Assembly: GCA_016783645.1 (NCBI GenBank)
Contig: JADHWD010000006.1
Coordinates: 1-32,322, forward strand
Reading direction: 5' to 3'
DNA from: a bacterium
GTDB lineage: Bacteria; Electryoneota; Tariuqbacteria; Tariuqbacterales; JADHWD01
DNA length: 32,322 nt
Positions within the stretch are counted from its first letter, which is position 1. Every line of letters begins with the position of its first letter. The translations under genes and the position numbers were made by a program. Below, one piece after another: positions 22,203-29,989 of this stretch. The notes beneath the pieces are model-generated. The model was not told the origin of the DNA and did not search any database. It saw nothing but the letters and a program-made list of their open reading frames with translations.

Positions 22203-24626
22203 CTAAAAATCAAACCACTTATTAACCTTTATCAGGAAGATATCATCGGGCTTGAGGCAGGCTAAGTCGTAGAAGTTGCCGGCGAAATCGAAGTCCACAT
22301 ATTGACCGCCTTCCGCATATTCCGACATCCCCCGGCTCCATACTAAGTAAATAGTACTGCCCGGAGCGTATTCCCACCTGAATACCGCATTGAAGTTCAA
22401 ATTCTTCCAGTTGAAATCGTAATCATCCTCCAGGTTATAGGGCTTGAAAGTGTAAGTTCCGGGTTCCGCCAATTCGACATATTCCTTGTAATCTCCCACA
22501 GCGTTGAAAGGCTGGGCATACAACTGCAGGCTCATATCTCTGGAGAAATTATAACTTCCCCGCAGGGTTAAATTGACGGATTTCTGCAACAACCGTCCGA
22601 AAACATAATGGGTGCTGGCGTTGTCATCATCGATGTTGTCCACCCATTGATTCTCATCGAACATCCGTTCATAGCAGGCGCTTACGGAGGTTTCAAGTCT
22701 GTCCATCGGTCTGAACACTAATCCGGTATACACACCTTCCCACCAAGAATTAGAGGCGTTCTTTCCGCCCCAAAAGTTGATTGTGCCATAAACTTTTTTC
22801 GACTGATCGGTGCTTCCCCAGTACCAAAATCCCCAATTCTCCGGAGGCTTAATAAGCGGCCCTCCGCGTGTTTCCAAATCACTATAACACTCAAAGTTGT
22901 AATGAGCGCCGAAATTAGTCCACCAATAATTGCGGTATTGAAGGTTGACCCAAAATCCGCCGCCCTTTGATAACTGTACCCCGTCATAGTTCCAGCTTAT
23001 CCAAGGCCCTAATCCAAACCATATCTGGCGGAAGATTCCGCAGGGTTCCTTATGCCTGAACCAGTAATCCGGTTCCAATTCAATAATGTCATTGCGGCTT
23101 GTGTAGCCCAAATCATTTATATAAAAATCCGGCGATTTGGCGGTGAATCCGATTTCAAAGAAATGATGTTCCGCTTCCTGCCTTTCAAAGTCCATAGTTA
23201 CGCCGTATCCCGAATCCCGCTCTTTCTGATTATCGCCGCGCTCTGATATGACCGCCTGCCCTCTGAATTTATAATCATTGTCCCACAGATTCAGATTCCA
23301 GTCTAAGCCGCCGGTATATGCCGACATACCCGCTTCCCGGTTCATCGCCGTTGCCATCCCGCCGATAGAAGAATTCCCCTCCCAAATATCTTTCAACACC
23401 CGCGCCGCGAAATAATTAGCGCAGGGTTCGATTAGTTCGTTATCACGGCCGCCGCCTTCATGTTCCACTTCAGCATACTCCCGCCCGGTGACCGCTTCGA
23501 TCAATCCGACGGATAAACCTTTGGCATTTTTACCGGTGAGCTTCACCGCGCCTAATATGGTGGTGTTATCCGGTTCTGAAACTATCTCCGCATCATCGCT
23601 GATATCATAATATCCCGGACTTTTACCGATACGGCGGGAATAAAACAGCATGAAAGGAGTATCGAATAGCGATGCGCCTTCGAGGAAGAAGGGGCGCTTT
23701 TCGGGATAGAAAGTTTCATATACCCCTAAGTTTAAAATAGCGGGATCGGCTTCCACCTGCCCGAAATCGGGATTGACTGCGGCGTCGATGATGAATCCGG
23801 AATTGAGGCTGTATTTCAAATCCAGTCCCGCCCCGCTGTCAAATCCCGTTTCATCCGCTGTGCTGGAATATTTTGTCTTCGCATAGGGCAGAATTTCCAA
23901 ATTGAAAGGCTGAGGAATGTCCTTGATACCGTTGATTGCTCCGAATAAGGATACTTCACCCGCTGTCTCTCTGGAGTAAACTACCCATCGGACTTCCTCT
24001 TTCTTGCGGGCGATTTCGCGGGAGATATTCAATCCCCAGGTATATTCTGCCGCAGGAGCGAACCTGAGTGAAGTATATGGAATCTTAAATTCCGCGTTCC
24101 ATCCTGATTGATCGACAGAAGTCCTGCCCTCCCATACCGAATCCCAGGAGTCATCGAATTGATCATCATTATAAAAATAGTAATCGCACATCGTCCCCCC
24201 GGCGCTGAGGGCGAAGCAAAAGGCGGTGGATTTATCATGACGGCTGTCGATTACGATATATATACAATCAGTTGCGTCCATAGAATCGCGCCGCCTGACC
24301 TTCTTTTCGATTAATTCAGGACTGCTGTCATAACATTTCACCGCAAAATAGACCGCTTCATCGTCATAGACAACAGCAAAAACAGTCTCTTCCGAAGGTT
24401 CCCCTAATCGATTAGGTTCGTACTGCAGAAAATCACCGGCCCAGTCAGCCGATACCCATACCGGTTCGTCCAATATACCGTCAATCCGGATAGGAGCATT
24501 GATGCGGGCGGCTTCAAGATTTTTATCGTTCGCCAAGGCGGGTGGATTCTGAATGAAAAACTGGCAAATCAGCAGCCCTGTGATCAACAATTTGATTATT
24601 TTTTTTACGCTAAAGGAATTGATCAT
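22203..24626 (-). CDS. DUF5916 outer-membrane protein with CBM9-like N-terminal domain
   Basis: An 807-aa exported protein with a signal peptide (residues 1-32, ending PALA). Residues about 38-230 resemble the CBM9-like beta-sandwich (IDGILDEPVWVSADWAGDF, YFAVKCYD, WNAEFKIPYTSLRF, WGLNISREI). From about 240 on it matches DUF5916, with the hallmark NPDFGQVEADPA and EKRPFFLEGASLF, followed by many alternating amphipathic strands. It ends in Phe (KVNKWFDF), as expected for a BAM-assembled outer-membrane barrel. The physiological role of the family is not established to my knowledge. The ATG at 24626 has no Shine-Dalgarno sequence. The strand switch after the methyltransferase gene makes the two convergent. 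Confidence 0.88.
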   Translation of the reverse strand: MINSFSVKKIIKLLITGLLICQFFIQNPPALANDKNLEAARINAPIRIDGILDEPVWVSADWAGDFLQYEPNRLGEPSEETVFAVVYDDEAVYFAVKCYDSSPELIEKKVRRRDSMDATDCIYIVIDSRHDKSTAFCFALSAGGTMCDYYFYNDDQFDDSWDSVWEGRTSVDQSGWNAEFKIPYTSLRFAPAAEYTWGLNISREIARKKEEVRWVVYSRETAGEVSLFGAINGIKDIPQPFNLEILPYAKTKYSSTADETGFDSGAGLDLKYSLNSGFIIDAAVNPDFGQVEADPAILNLGVYETFYPEKRPFFLEGASLFDTPFMLFYSRRIGKSPGYYDISDDAEIVSEPDNTTILGAVKLTGKNAKGLSVGLIEAVTGREYAEVEHEGGGRDNELIEPCANYFAARVLKDIWEGNSSIGGMATAMNREAGMSAYTGGLDWNLNLWDNDYKFRGQAVISERGDNQKERDSGYGVTMDFERQEAEHHFFEIGFTAKSPDFYINDLGYTSRNDIIELEPDYWFRHKEPCGIFRQIWFGLGPWISWNYDGVQLSKGGGFWVNLQYRNYWWTNFGAHYNFECYSDLETRGGPLIKPPENWGFWYWGSTDQSKKVYGTINFWGGKNASNSWWEGVYTGLVFRPMDRLETSVSACYERMFDENQWVDNIDDDNASTHYVFGRLLQKSVNLTLRGSYNFSRDMSLQLYAQPFNAVGDYKEYVELAEPGTYTFKPYNLEDDYDFNWKNLNFNAVFRWEYAPGSTIYLVWSRGMSEYAEGGQYVDFDFAGNFYDLACLKPDDIFLIKVNKWFDF

Positions 24627-24693
24627 GATAGTGAATTCTTAATACACGACAAGATAATCTTATCGGTTATCCAGTTTGTTCAGCCAATTTATT

Positions 24694-24754
24694 GGGCAGG
24701 TTACAAACCTGCCCCTACCAAAGGTTATTGTAGGGGCGGGTTTTTAACCCGCCC
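24694..24754. repeat. inverted pair of GTAGGGGC palindromic units
   Basis: The unit at 24694-24718 reads on the minus strand GTAGGGGCAGGTTTG...CCTGCCC; the unit at 24730-24754 reads on the plus strand GTAGGGGCGGGTTTT...CCCGCCC. Each is itself a hairpin and the two face each other across 11 nt, the head-to-head layout of REPIN-like elements. Confidence 0.75.
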
Positions 24755-24949
24755 TTAATGAATAATAAGATTTACTGACCTAAATGGATAATCGGATAAT
24801 CTTATGTCTGCAGGTGAATTAATCAGTTTCTTTTTTAATAGACTACGAATATATGTAAATCGTTGCAATATTAGACAATTTTGAGTAAATCGGCGGACAG
24901 ATGATTCTGCGGAAGGTATGACATAAGGCGGGCGTTTTCATTAAACCGT

Positions 24950-24982
24950 AAAAAGGCTGCGGCGAAAAACCGCAGCCTTTTT
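24950..24982 (-). terminator. intrinsic terminator after the 24990 gene
   Basis: A perfect 13-bp stem, AAAAAGGCTGCGG (24950-24962) and CCGCAGCCTTTTT (24970-24982), with a 7-nt loop and A/T tails on both sides. It starts 7 nt past the stop of the minus-strand gene; its symmetry would let it work in both directions. Confidence 0.88.
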
Positions 24983-24989
24983 CTGAATA

Positions 24990-26450
24990 TCATTTCATAA
25001 GAAGGATTTTTTGCGTTTCGGAAAAATCTCCCGTTTGTAATTTCACAAAATACACCCTGCTGGTCAATCCCACCGCATCCCATACCACTTCATGCGGTCC
25101 TAATGACAAGTGACTAGTGACGAGTGACCGCACCTCTCTTCCCTGAATATCATAAATAATCAAACTCACTTCTCCCGCATCTTTCAGCTCGAAACTGATA
25201 ACCGTCTTAGAATTGAAGGGATTGGGAGTTGCTGTGAGAGATATATCGGTATGATTCATTTTAAAGCCGGGAGTATTAACTGAAGTAATCAGACTATCTG
25301 CATCCACTTTTACCAAATAAACATCATAGCGGCCGGCTCCGAACGATGAAGTTTCGCCCGCAATAATATAACATCCGTCGGAAGTTTCCGCAGCGCTAAA
25401 ACCGGCGTCAGGTCCCCCGCCGCCTATAGTGATAAACCATTGCTGCAGACCTGCTGAGTCTGTTTTTAAAATGTATAGATCGTGTTCTTCGTTTGATAGA
25501 GTTGAAATCCGCCCTGCGATAAGGAATCCTTCATCAGTCGTTTGTTGGATAGAGAATCCTATATCCCAATAACCGCCGCCATAATACTGTTCCCATAATA
25601 AACAGCCAGCCGAATCCGTTTTCACCAGATAGACTGCCGTGTTGCCTGCTCCATATATCTCGCTTCTTCCCACGATGATATAGCCGCCGTCAACGGTCGG
25701 CTTAGCATTCATTCCTTCTTCTAAACAGGTTTCTCCGTAAGTGTTATCCCACAGTTGATTACCCAGTGAATCGGTTTTTATGAGATAATAGTCGGAACTG
25801 CCTGCGCCATAGGAATATGTATATCCGCCGATGACGAAACCGCTATCACAGGTCTCTTCGACGCTGAAAGCTTTATCCCAGCTTGCTCCTCCGTAAGTAT
25901 GATACCATAACTGTCCGCCGGCGGAGTCTGTTTTCATCATTAATGCATCCAGATAACCCGCGCCGATGGAATCGGTGTATCCGCAGATGATATAACCTTC
26001 GTTTGAAGTCTGCCGGACACAATATGCCCAATCATTTCCGTGAAAATTATAAGTCCGCTCCCACTGCAGATTACCGGAGGAATCGGTTTTAATCAAATAA
26101 ATATCATATCCGTCAGCCCCCAATGAATCGGTATATCCCGCGATAATATAACCGCTATCGGAAGTCTGCTGAATGCTCTCGCCATAGTCGTCATCGACAC
26201 CGCCGAAAGTGCGATACCATAATTGATTCCCCTCTGCATCCGTTTTCAATAAATACACATCAGCATTGCCAGCGCCGAAGGATTCGGTATATCCAGCAAT
26301 TACATACCCTCCGTCAGAAGTCTGACACACACTATGACCGGAATCATCTCCCATTCCCCCATAAGTGTTCGTCCATAAGACACTTGGCTGCGTATAAGCG
26401 GAATTTATGATGAATATAATATATGCCAAATAGATATACTTGATTTTCAT
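24990..26450 (-). CDS. secreted seven-repeat propeller-like protein with C-terminal sorting domain
   Basis: A 486-aa protein with a signal peptide (MKIKYIYLAYIIFIINSAYT). Seven repeats of about 52 residues follow, each built as TYGG...(S/A)xxQTSDGGY(V/I)IAGYT(E/D)S(F/L)GAG..D(V/I)YL(I/L)KTD..GNQLW, which predicts a seven-bladed beta-propeller. The last 75 residues are the NPFN sorting domain (ATPNPFNSKTVISFEL, IYDIQGREV, VYFVKL, KILLMK). Surface display by a type IX-like route is inferred; the ligand is unknown. The sorting domain is nearly identical at DNA level to that of the gene at 26661 and contains a heptamer array (25103-25130). No Shine-Dalgarno sequence precedes the ATG; a terminator follows. 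Confidence 0.85.
   Translation of the reverse strand: MKIKYIYLAYIIFIINSAYTQPSVLWTNTYGGMGDDSGHSVCQTSDGGYVIAGYTESFGAGNADVYLLKTDAEGNQLWYRTFGGVDDDYGESIQQTSDSGYIIAGYTDSLGADGYDIYLIKTDSSGNLQWERTYNFHGNDWAYCVRQTSNEGYIICGYTDSIGAGYLDALMMKTDSAGGQLWYHTYGGASWDKAFSVEETCDSGFVIGGYTYSYGAGSSDYYLIKTDSLGNQLWDNTYGETCLEEGMNAKPTVDGGYIIVGRSEIYGAGNTAVYLVKTDSAGCLLWEQYYGGGYWDIGFSIQQTTDEGFLIAGRISTLSNEEHDLYILKTDSAGLQQWFITIGGGGPDAGFSAAETSDGCYIIAGETSSFGAGRYDVYLVKVDADSLITSVNTPGFKMNHTDISLTATPNPFNSKTVISFELKDAGEVSLIIYDIQGREVRSLVTSHLSLGPHEVVWDAVGLTSRVYFVKLQTGDFSETQKILLMK
25103..25130. repeat. heptamer array inside a sorting-domain coding region
   Basis: Plus-strand units ATGACAA, GTGACTA, GTGACGA, GTGACCG stand in perfect 7-nt register. 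On the minus strand they encode the loop RSLVTSHLS of the 24990 product. The corresponding site of the next gene (26774-26801) has a different array of the same unit type. Confidence 0.8.
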
Positions 26451-26660
26451 AAGCGTCTTTTAACTTTGGAAATAGTCGACAGTGAACAGTAAACGGTGAA
26501 AAGATTCGCAAATTTATAATCTCAAATCTCAAATCTCATATCAAAAAATCCTGTCTATCCTTGTTAATTCCGATTTCCGCGTTCGAATGCTTTTTCACAT
26601 ATCATATATCAAATACCACATATCACATATCCTCATTCACTATTCTCTATTCTAAATTCA
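26451..26660. repeat. spacer made largely of heptamer tandem repeats
   Basis: Three arrays in 210 nt: ACAGTGA/ACAGTAA/ACGGTGA (26479-26499), AATCTCA three times plus TATCAAA (26518-26545), and ACATATC/ATATATC/AAATACC/ACATATC/ACATATC (26597-26631). ATTCACTAT-type 14-mers follow up to the stop of the next gene. No promoter or terminator is clear. Confidence 0.78.
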
Positions 26661-29402
26661 CTATTTGAGTAACAGCATCTTCTTCGTCTGTATCAACCCG
26701 CCGGTTTCCAATTTGACAAAATACACCCCGCTGGCTAATCCCCCCGCATCCCACACCACTTCATGCGGTCCTGATGACAAATGACCATTGACCAATGACT
26801 GCACCTCCCGCCCCTGAATATCATAAATAATCAAACTCACTTCTCCCGCATCTCGCAGCTCGAAACTGATAACTGTCTTAGAATTGAAGGGATTGGGATA
26901 AGCGCTTAACAGCTTATATTCCGACGGAGTATTATCGGCGATAATCTCGCCGGGGAAAGGTTCGCCCCAGTTGAACCATTCTTGGACTGCGCTTCCGCCC
27001 TCGCCAGCGGGCAGTTTCTCAAACGGGAAGGAATCTTCATCATATATCAAATTGGGATATAATCCAACATACGCCTCGTATGTATAATCACCTGCGGGAG
27101 CGGAAGCGGGCACTGATTGAATGCGGTCGCGGTTCACCGAGGAGCCGGGATTTAAGTTCAAGCTGATTGGGCCGAGCAGGGGTCCATAAGAATGACCTGA
27201 TGGCAAGGTGGTCATAATCCAGGCGTCGGCTGGTAAAACATAGTTTTCCAAATTCCAGATTTCCACATTGAATTCGAAATTTCCGCCGGAAGCGGGTATC
27301 TGTATGGGAGTCGCCGCGGGAGTTAATCCAATATTCACCTGCGGGGGGGGGCAGAATAGAGGAAATATCAATATTCCTGAATGAGATTCCGGCTCCAAAG
27401 GTCCTGATCCATTGTAAGTGGTTTGTATTCCAATAACGCCGGCGTCATTCTCTATACCGACGGTGGCTGAAGGGAAGGGAGACATATTCCCCGGTTCTAT
27501 CGCCTTATACATGAATCTGATGCTGCCGTCGCTATATAAGATTGCCTGGAATGTGAAATATTCGCCGGTTATATTCTGGTCGGACTGCGCTACGCTGTCG
27601 AATTCCACGATGAACCGGTTATCCGCAGTGTGTTGATAATAATAGACCGCGCCATGTTGAGATGGATCCAAATTATCCCAATAGGGCGCTATCAAGTCAT
27701 TTGGCGGTGCGGGATCGGGGATGAAGGTGTTGTTATAAGTAGTAGAGGCCGAAGTGAAGGATAACCATCCGTTGGAACATATGCGGATTTCATCATAATT
27801 TGCGCTGTACCAAGGGAAGCCAAAACCGATATCGAAAGGTCCTAAATTCTGATCATCACCGGTTATTCCGGTATTGATCCCAATATCCCGTATTTCAAAC
27901 CACTGATAAGGTATCATATATAAGTAAGGAGAACCGCAGTAAACGATGCCTCCTTCTGCAATGTCGCTTTCGCCTGAAGAGTTCACCGCGGTTAAGCCAT
28001 AGGTGTACCAGCCCTGAATCGCGGGATAATCGATATATTCATTTCCGGTTATCCCGCCGGCTAATAAAACACCGTCGCGGTAAATATTGAAATAATCGAA
28101 AGCGCCCGGCGGCCAATACGCCCCCGGAATACCGCCCGCGGTGGGATCATCCCAAGTAACTATCGTTTCAAGAAGCCCATAAGGATTAGGCTCGACTTCA
28201 ACATTCAATGGCGGACCCGGGTAACATAATCCGATCCACATGGAAGCGAAAGCTGGCGGCCCCTGACCCAATGAATTGTAAGGTATGACGGAATAGTCAT
28301 ACATATCCGGCTGGGGCACCGGGTCGTCATACTCATATAACTGCCCGATGATCACATCGGTCAAATCAGCAACTTCGACTCCGTTGCGCCTGACTATGAC
28401 TCCCAGCAGTTCGGTCAAGGGCTCGCCGCCTACTGTCAAGTTGGGATTGATCCAGGACAAGGAAGCCAAGAGTTCAGCGTTGTTATGTGTCACAGAAAAA
28501 TTCTGGCAGGGTTGCGGCGGGAGGGGATCGATGAAAATCATCTGGAAGCCGGTCAAATGGTCTGGAGTCCCTTGACCTACAGCTATCATGATGCTGTAAA
28601 TCGGATCCCATTCACCAGTGATAGCTAATCCTCCGGCGATGGGATTCAAGCCACCGACATCGAGGCTTACGACTAACCCAGTCGCTGCGCCGGTGGCCGG
28701 ATCATATTGATAACAGTCGGTGCCGCTGCCATTTTGATCGTGAATGTAAAGCCAGGGTCCGCTGGCATCGAATTCATCCCACGCCATTCCATAAACCGCT
28801 GTAGGACCGGGAGTGAGTAATCTTATGAGGTTGCCTTCCCGGTCGAATTCATACATGGGACTGCCGAAATTACCCGCGTAGAAACTGCCGTTGCCGTTAT
28901 CCCCTTCAGGATCATAAGCGCTGGCACGGGGAAAGACATATCCCGCAGGCCAAGTCAAAGTTGCAACATGAGCATGGGTTTGAGCGTCATAACATTCGAA
29001 GCCCTGTTCCCAGCCGCTGTACATATAAGCGCCGTCAAAGCATAAATCCCTTAATCCCCAGTAGGTTATGGGTGGGGCTGATTGAAAAGTGGAAACATAG
29101 TTGCCATTTGCATCGATGAGGTGGATATTATTTTCATAGCCAGTGGCGCCGGCGCCGGATACCCAAAAATATGTGCCGTCGAATTCACAGCCTAAGCAGC
29201 GGTTGTCGCCGGTGATGCTTTGCACATCCCAGTCGAACACCACATCCCACATCTCATCGACCGTGCTGCTATACTGCTGGTTGATGAAAGGGGCGGTATC
29301 GTTGACAGGATAGGATGATTCTTTCGATTTTTCCTCTCCCGCAAAGCAAATGGAGCAGATGAGGAGGAAAGATAATACGAAGAGAAATGTTCTTTTAAAC
29401 AT
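26661..29402 (-). CDS. large secreted multidomain protein with C-terminal sorting domain
   Basis: A 913-aa protein with a signal peptide (MFKRTFLFVLSFLLICSICFA). Residues about 45-300 resemble a beta-propeller with Trp/Tyr-rich strands (GCEFDGTYFWVSG, LCFDGAYMYSG, YGMAWDEF). Two fibronectin III-like modules follow (about 305-395 and 398-490), then a domain with FDIGFGFPWY, ICSNGWLSFTS, APYWDNLDP and GIENDAGVIG like a NIDO-type globular module (about 500-680), a beta-sandwich (690-800) and the NPFN sorting domain (SAYPNPFNSKTVISFEL to the end). AGGAGG lies 6 nt upstream of the ATG, the strongest Shine-Dalgarno in the window, and a promoter-like pair is found further up. Adhesion or extracellular binding is inferred. 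Confidence 0.84.
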   Translation of the reverse strand: MFKRTFLFVLSFLLICSICFAGEEKSKESSYPVNDTAPFINQQYSSTVDEMWDVVFDWDVQSITGDNRCLGCEFDGTYFWVSGAGATGYENNIHLIDANGNYVSTFQSAPPITYWGLRDLCFDGAYMYSGWEQGFECYDAQTHAHVATLTWPAGYVFPRASAYDPEGDNGNGSFYAGNFGSPMYEFDREGNLIRLLTPGPTAVYGMAWDEFDASGPWLYIHDQNGSGTDCYQYDPATGAATGLVVSLDVGGLNPIAGGLAITGEWDPIYSIMIAVGQGTPDHLTGFQMIFIDPLPPQPCQNFSVTHNNAELLASLSWINPNLTVGGEPLTELLGVIVRRNGVEVADLTDVIIGQLYEYDDPVPQPDMYDYSVIPYNSLGQGPPAFASMWIGLCYPGPPLNVEVEPNPYGLLETIVTWDDPTAGGIPGAYWPPGAFDYFNIYRDGVLLAGGITGNEYIDYPAIQGWYTYGLTAVNSSGESDIAEGGIVYCGSPYLYMIPYQWFEIRDIGINTGITGDDQNLGPFDIGFGFPWYSANYDEIRICSNGWLSFTSASTTYNNTFIPDPAPPNDLIAPYWDNLDPSQHGAVYYYQHTADNRFIVEFDSVAQSDQNITGEYFTFQAILYSDGSIRFMYKAIEPGNMSPFPSATVGIENDAGVIGIQTTYNGSGPLEPESHSGILIFPLFCPPPQVNIGLTPAATPIQIPASGGNFEFNVEIWNLENYVLPADAWIMTTLPSGHSYGPLLGPISLNLNPGSSVNRDRIQSVPASAPAGDYTYEAYVGLYPNLIYDEDSFPFEKLPAGEGGSAVQEWFNWGEPFPGEIIADNTPSEYKLLSAYPNPFNSKTVISFELRDAGEVSLIIYDIQGREVQSLVNGHLSSGPHEVVWDAGGLASGVYFVKLETGGLIQTKKMLLLK
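26774..26801. repeat. second heptamer array inside a sorting-domain coding region
   Basis: Plus-strand units ATGACAA, ATGACCA, TTGACCA, ATGACTG. They encode on the minus strand QSLVNGHLS of the 26661 product, at the position homologous to 25103-25130. Confidence 0.8.
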
Positions 29403-29463
29403 TTCAGCCTCCTAATACTATGGAAGATTTGTAAAAAAAATACGGGATGATATTTATGAAAAT

Positions 29464-29492
29464 AATATAATTCCATTTTTTCAATTAATCAA
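29464..29492 (-). promoter_or_regulatory. candidate sigma70-type promoter for the 26661 gene
   Basis: On the minus strand, TTGATT and TATATT are separated by exactly 17 nt (TTGATT at 29487-29492, TATATT at 29464-29469). This places the start of transcription near 29457, about 55 nt before the ATG. The spacer is AT-rich, so a chance match is possible. Confidence 0.45.
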
Positions 29493-29530
29493 GTAAAATG
29501 TGAAAAAATATTTCAGTATGCATTCCCATT

Positions 29531-29858
29531 TCTCGTTCCCACGCTCCCGCGTGGGAATGCATACCATCTTTTAGCAGCCCGGTTTCTCCGAAACCGGGAA
29601 AATGCTGACAGTAGGGGCGAAGCATTCTGACTTAATGATGAAATAAACATGTACCTTCGCAAGAATGTTTCGCCCTCAAAAAAACTGCATCGATTTTTTT
29701 ATTAGGCTATAGACTCTCTATGGTCGACAGTAAGGGCGAAGCATTTTCCGGCAATTGGTAGATAATGCGAAAGTAATGGTGAAAATGCTTCACCCCTACA
29801 AGCGTTCTTGTTCCCGGTGGATTCCCTCTCGTTCCCACGCTCCCGCGTGGGAATGCAT
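29531..29858. repeat. nest of palindromic repeats
   Basis: Two identical 32-nt copies of the CTCGTTCCCACG palindrome bound the nest (29531-29562 and 29827-29858). Inside are the CCCGGTTTC/GAAACCGGG hairpin (29574-29600) and two facing pairs of the GCGAAGCATT unit: 29611-29626 with 29663-29676, and 29730-29747 with 29781-29799. A related nest with the same parts is found at 7895-8084. Confidence 0.82.
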
Positions 29859-29989
29859 ATGGCGAATTCTCACATCAATAACTGGTCACAGCTAAATTGG
29901 ATATTAAATAAAAATTGACTATATTAAGCAGCGTCGACTGTCAAGGCAGTTCAACATTAATACCATTTTTTTAATTTAGGAGTTCAATC

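Larger units (their letters stand above)
24627..24989. other. spacer with inverted GTAGGGGC repeats and terminator
   Basis: No gene is seen in 24627-24949. It contains two GTAGGGGC-type palindromes in opposite orientation (24694-24718 and 24730-24754), then AT-rich sequence, then the terminator at 24950-24982. Confidence 0.7.
29403..29989. other. divergent spacer with promoter region and repeat cluster
   Basis: This 587-nt spacer separates divergent genes. It holds the candidate minus-strand promoter (29464-29492), a dense nest of palindromic repeats (29531-29858), and the leader of the S9 peptidase gene, including TAGGAG upstream of its ATG. No coding region is seen. Confidence 0.75.
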
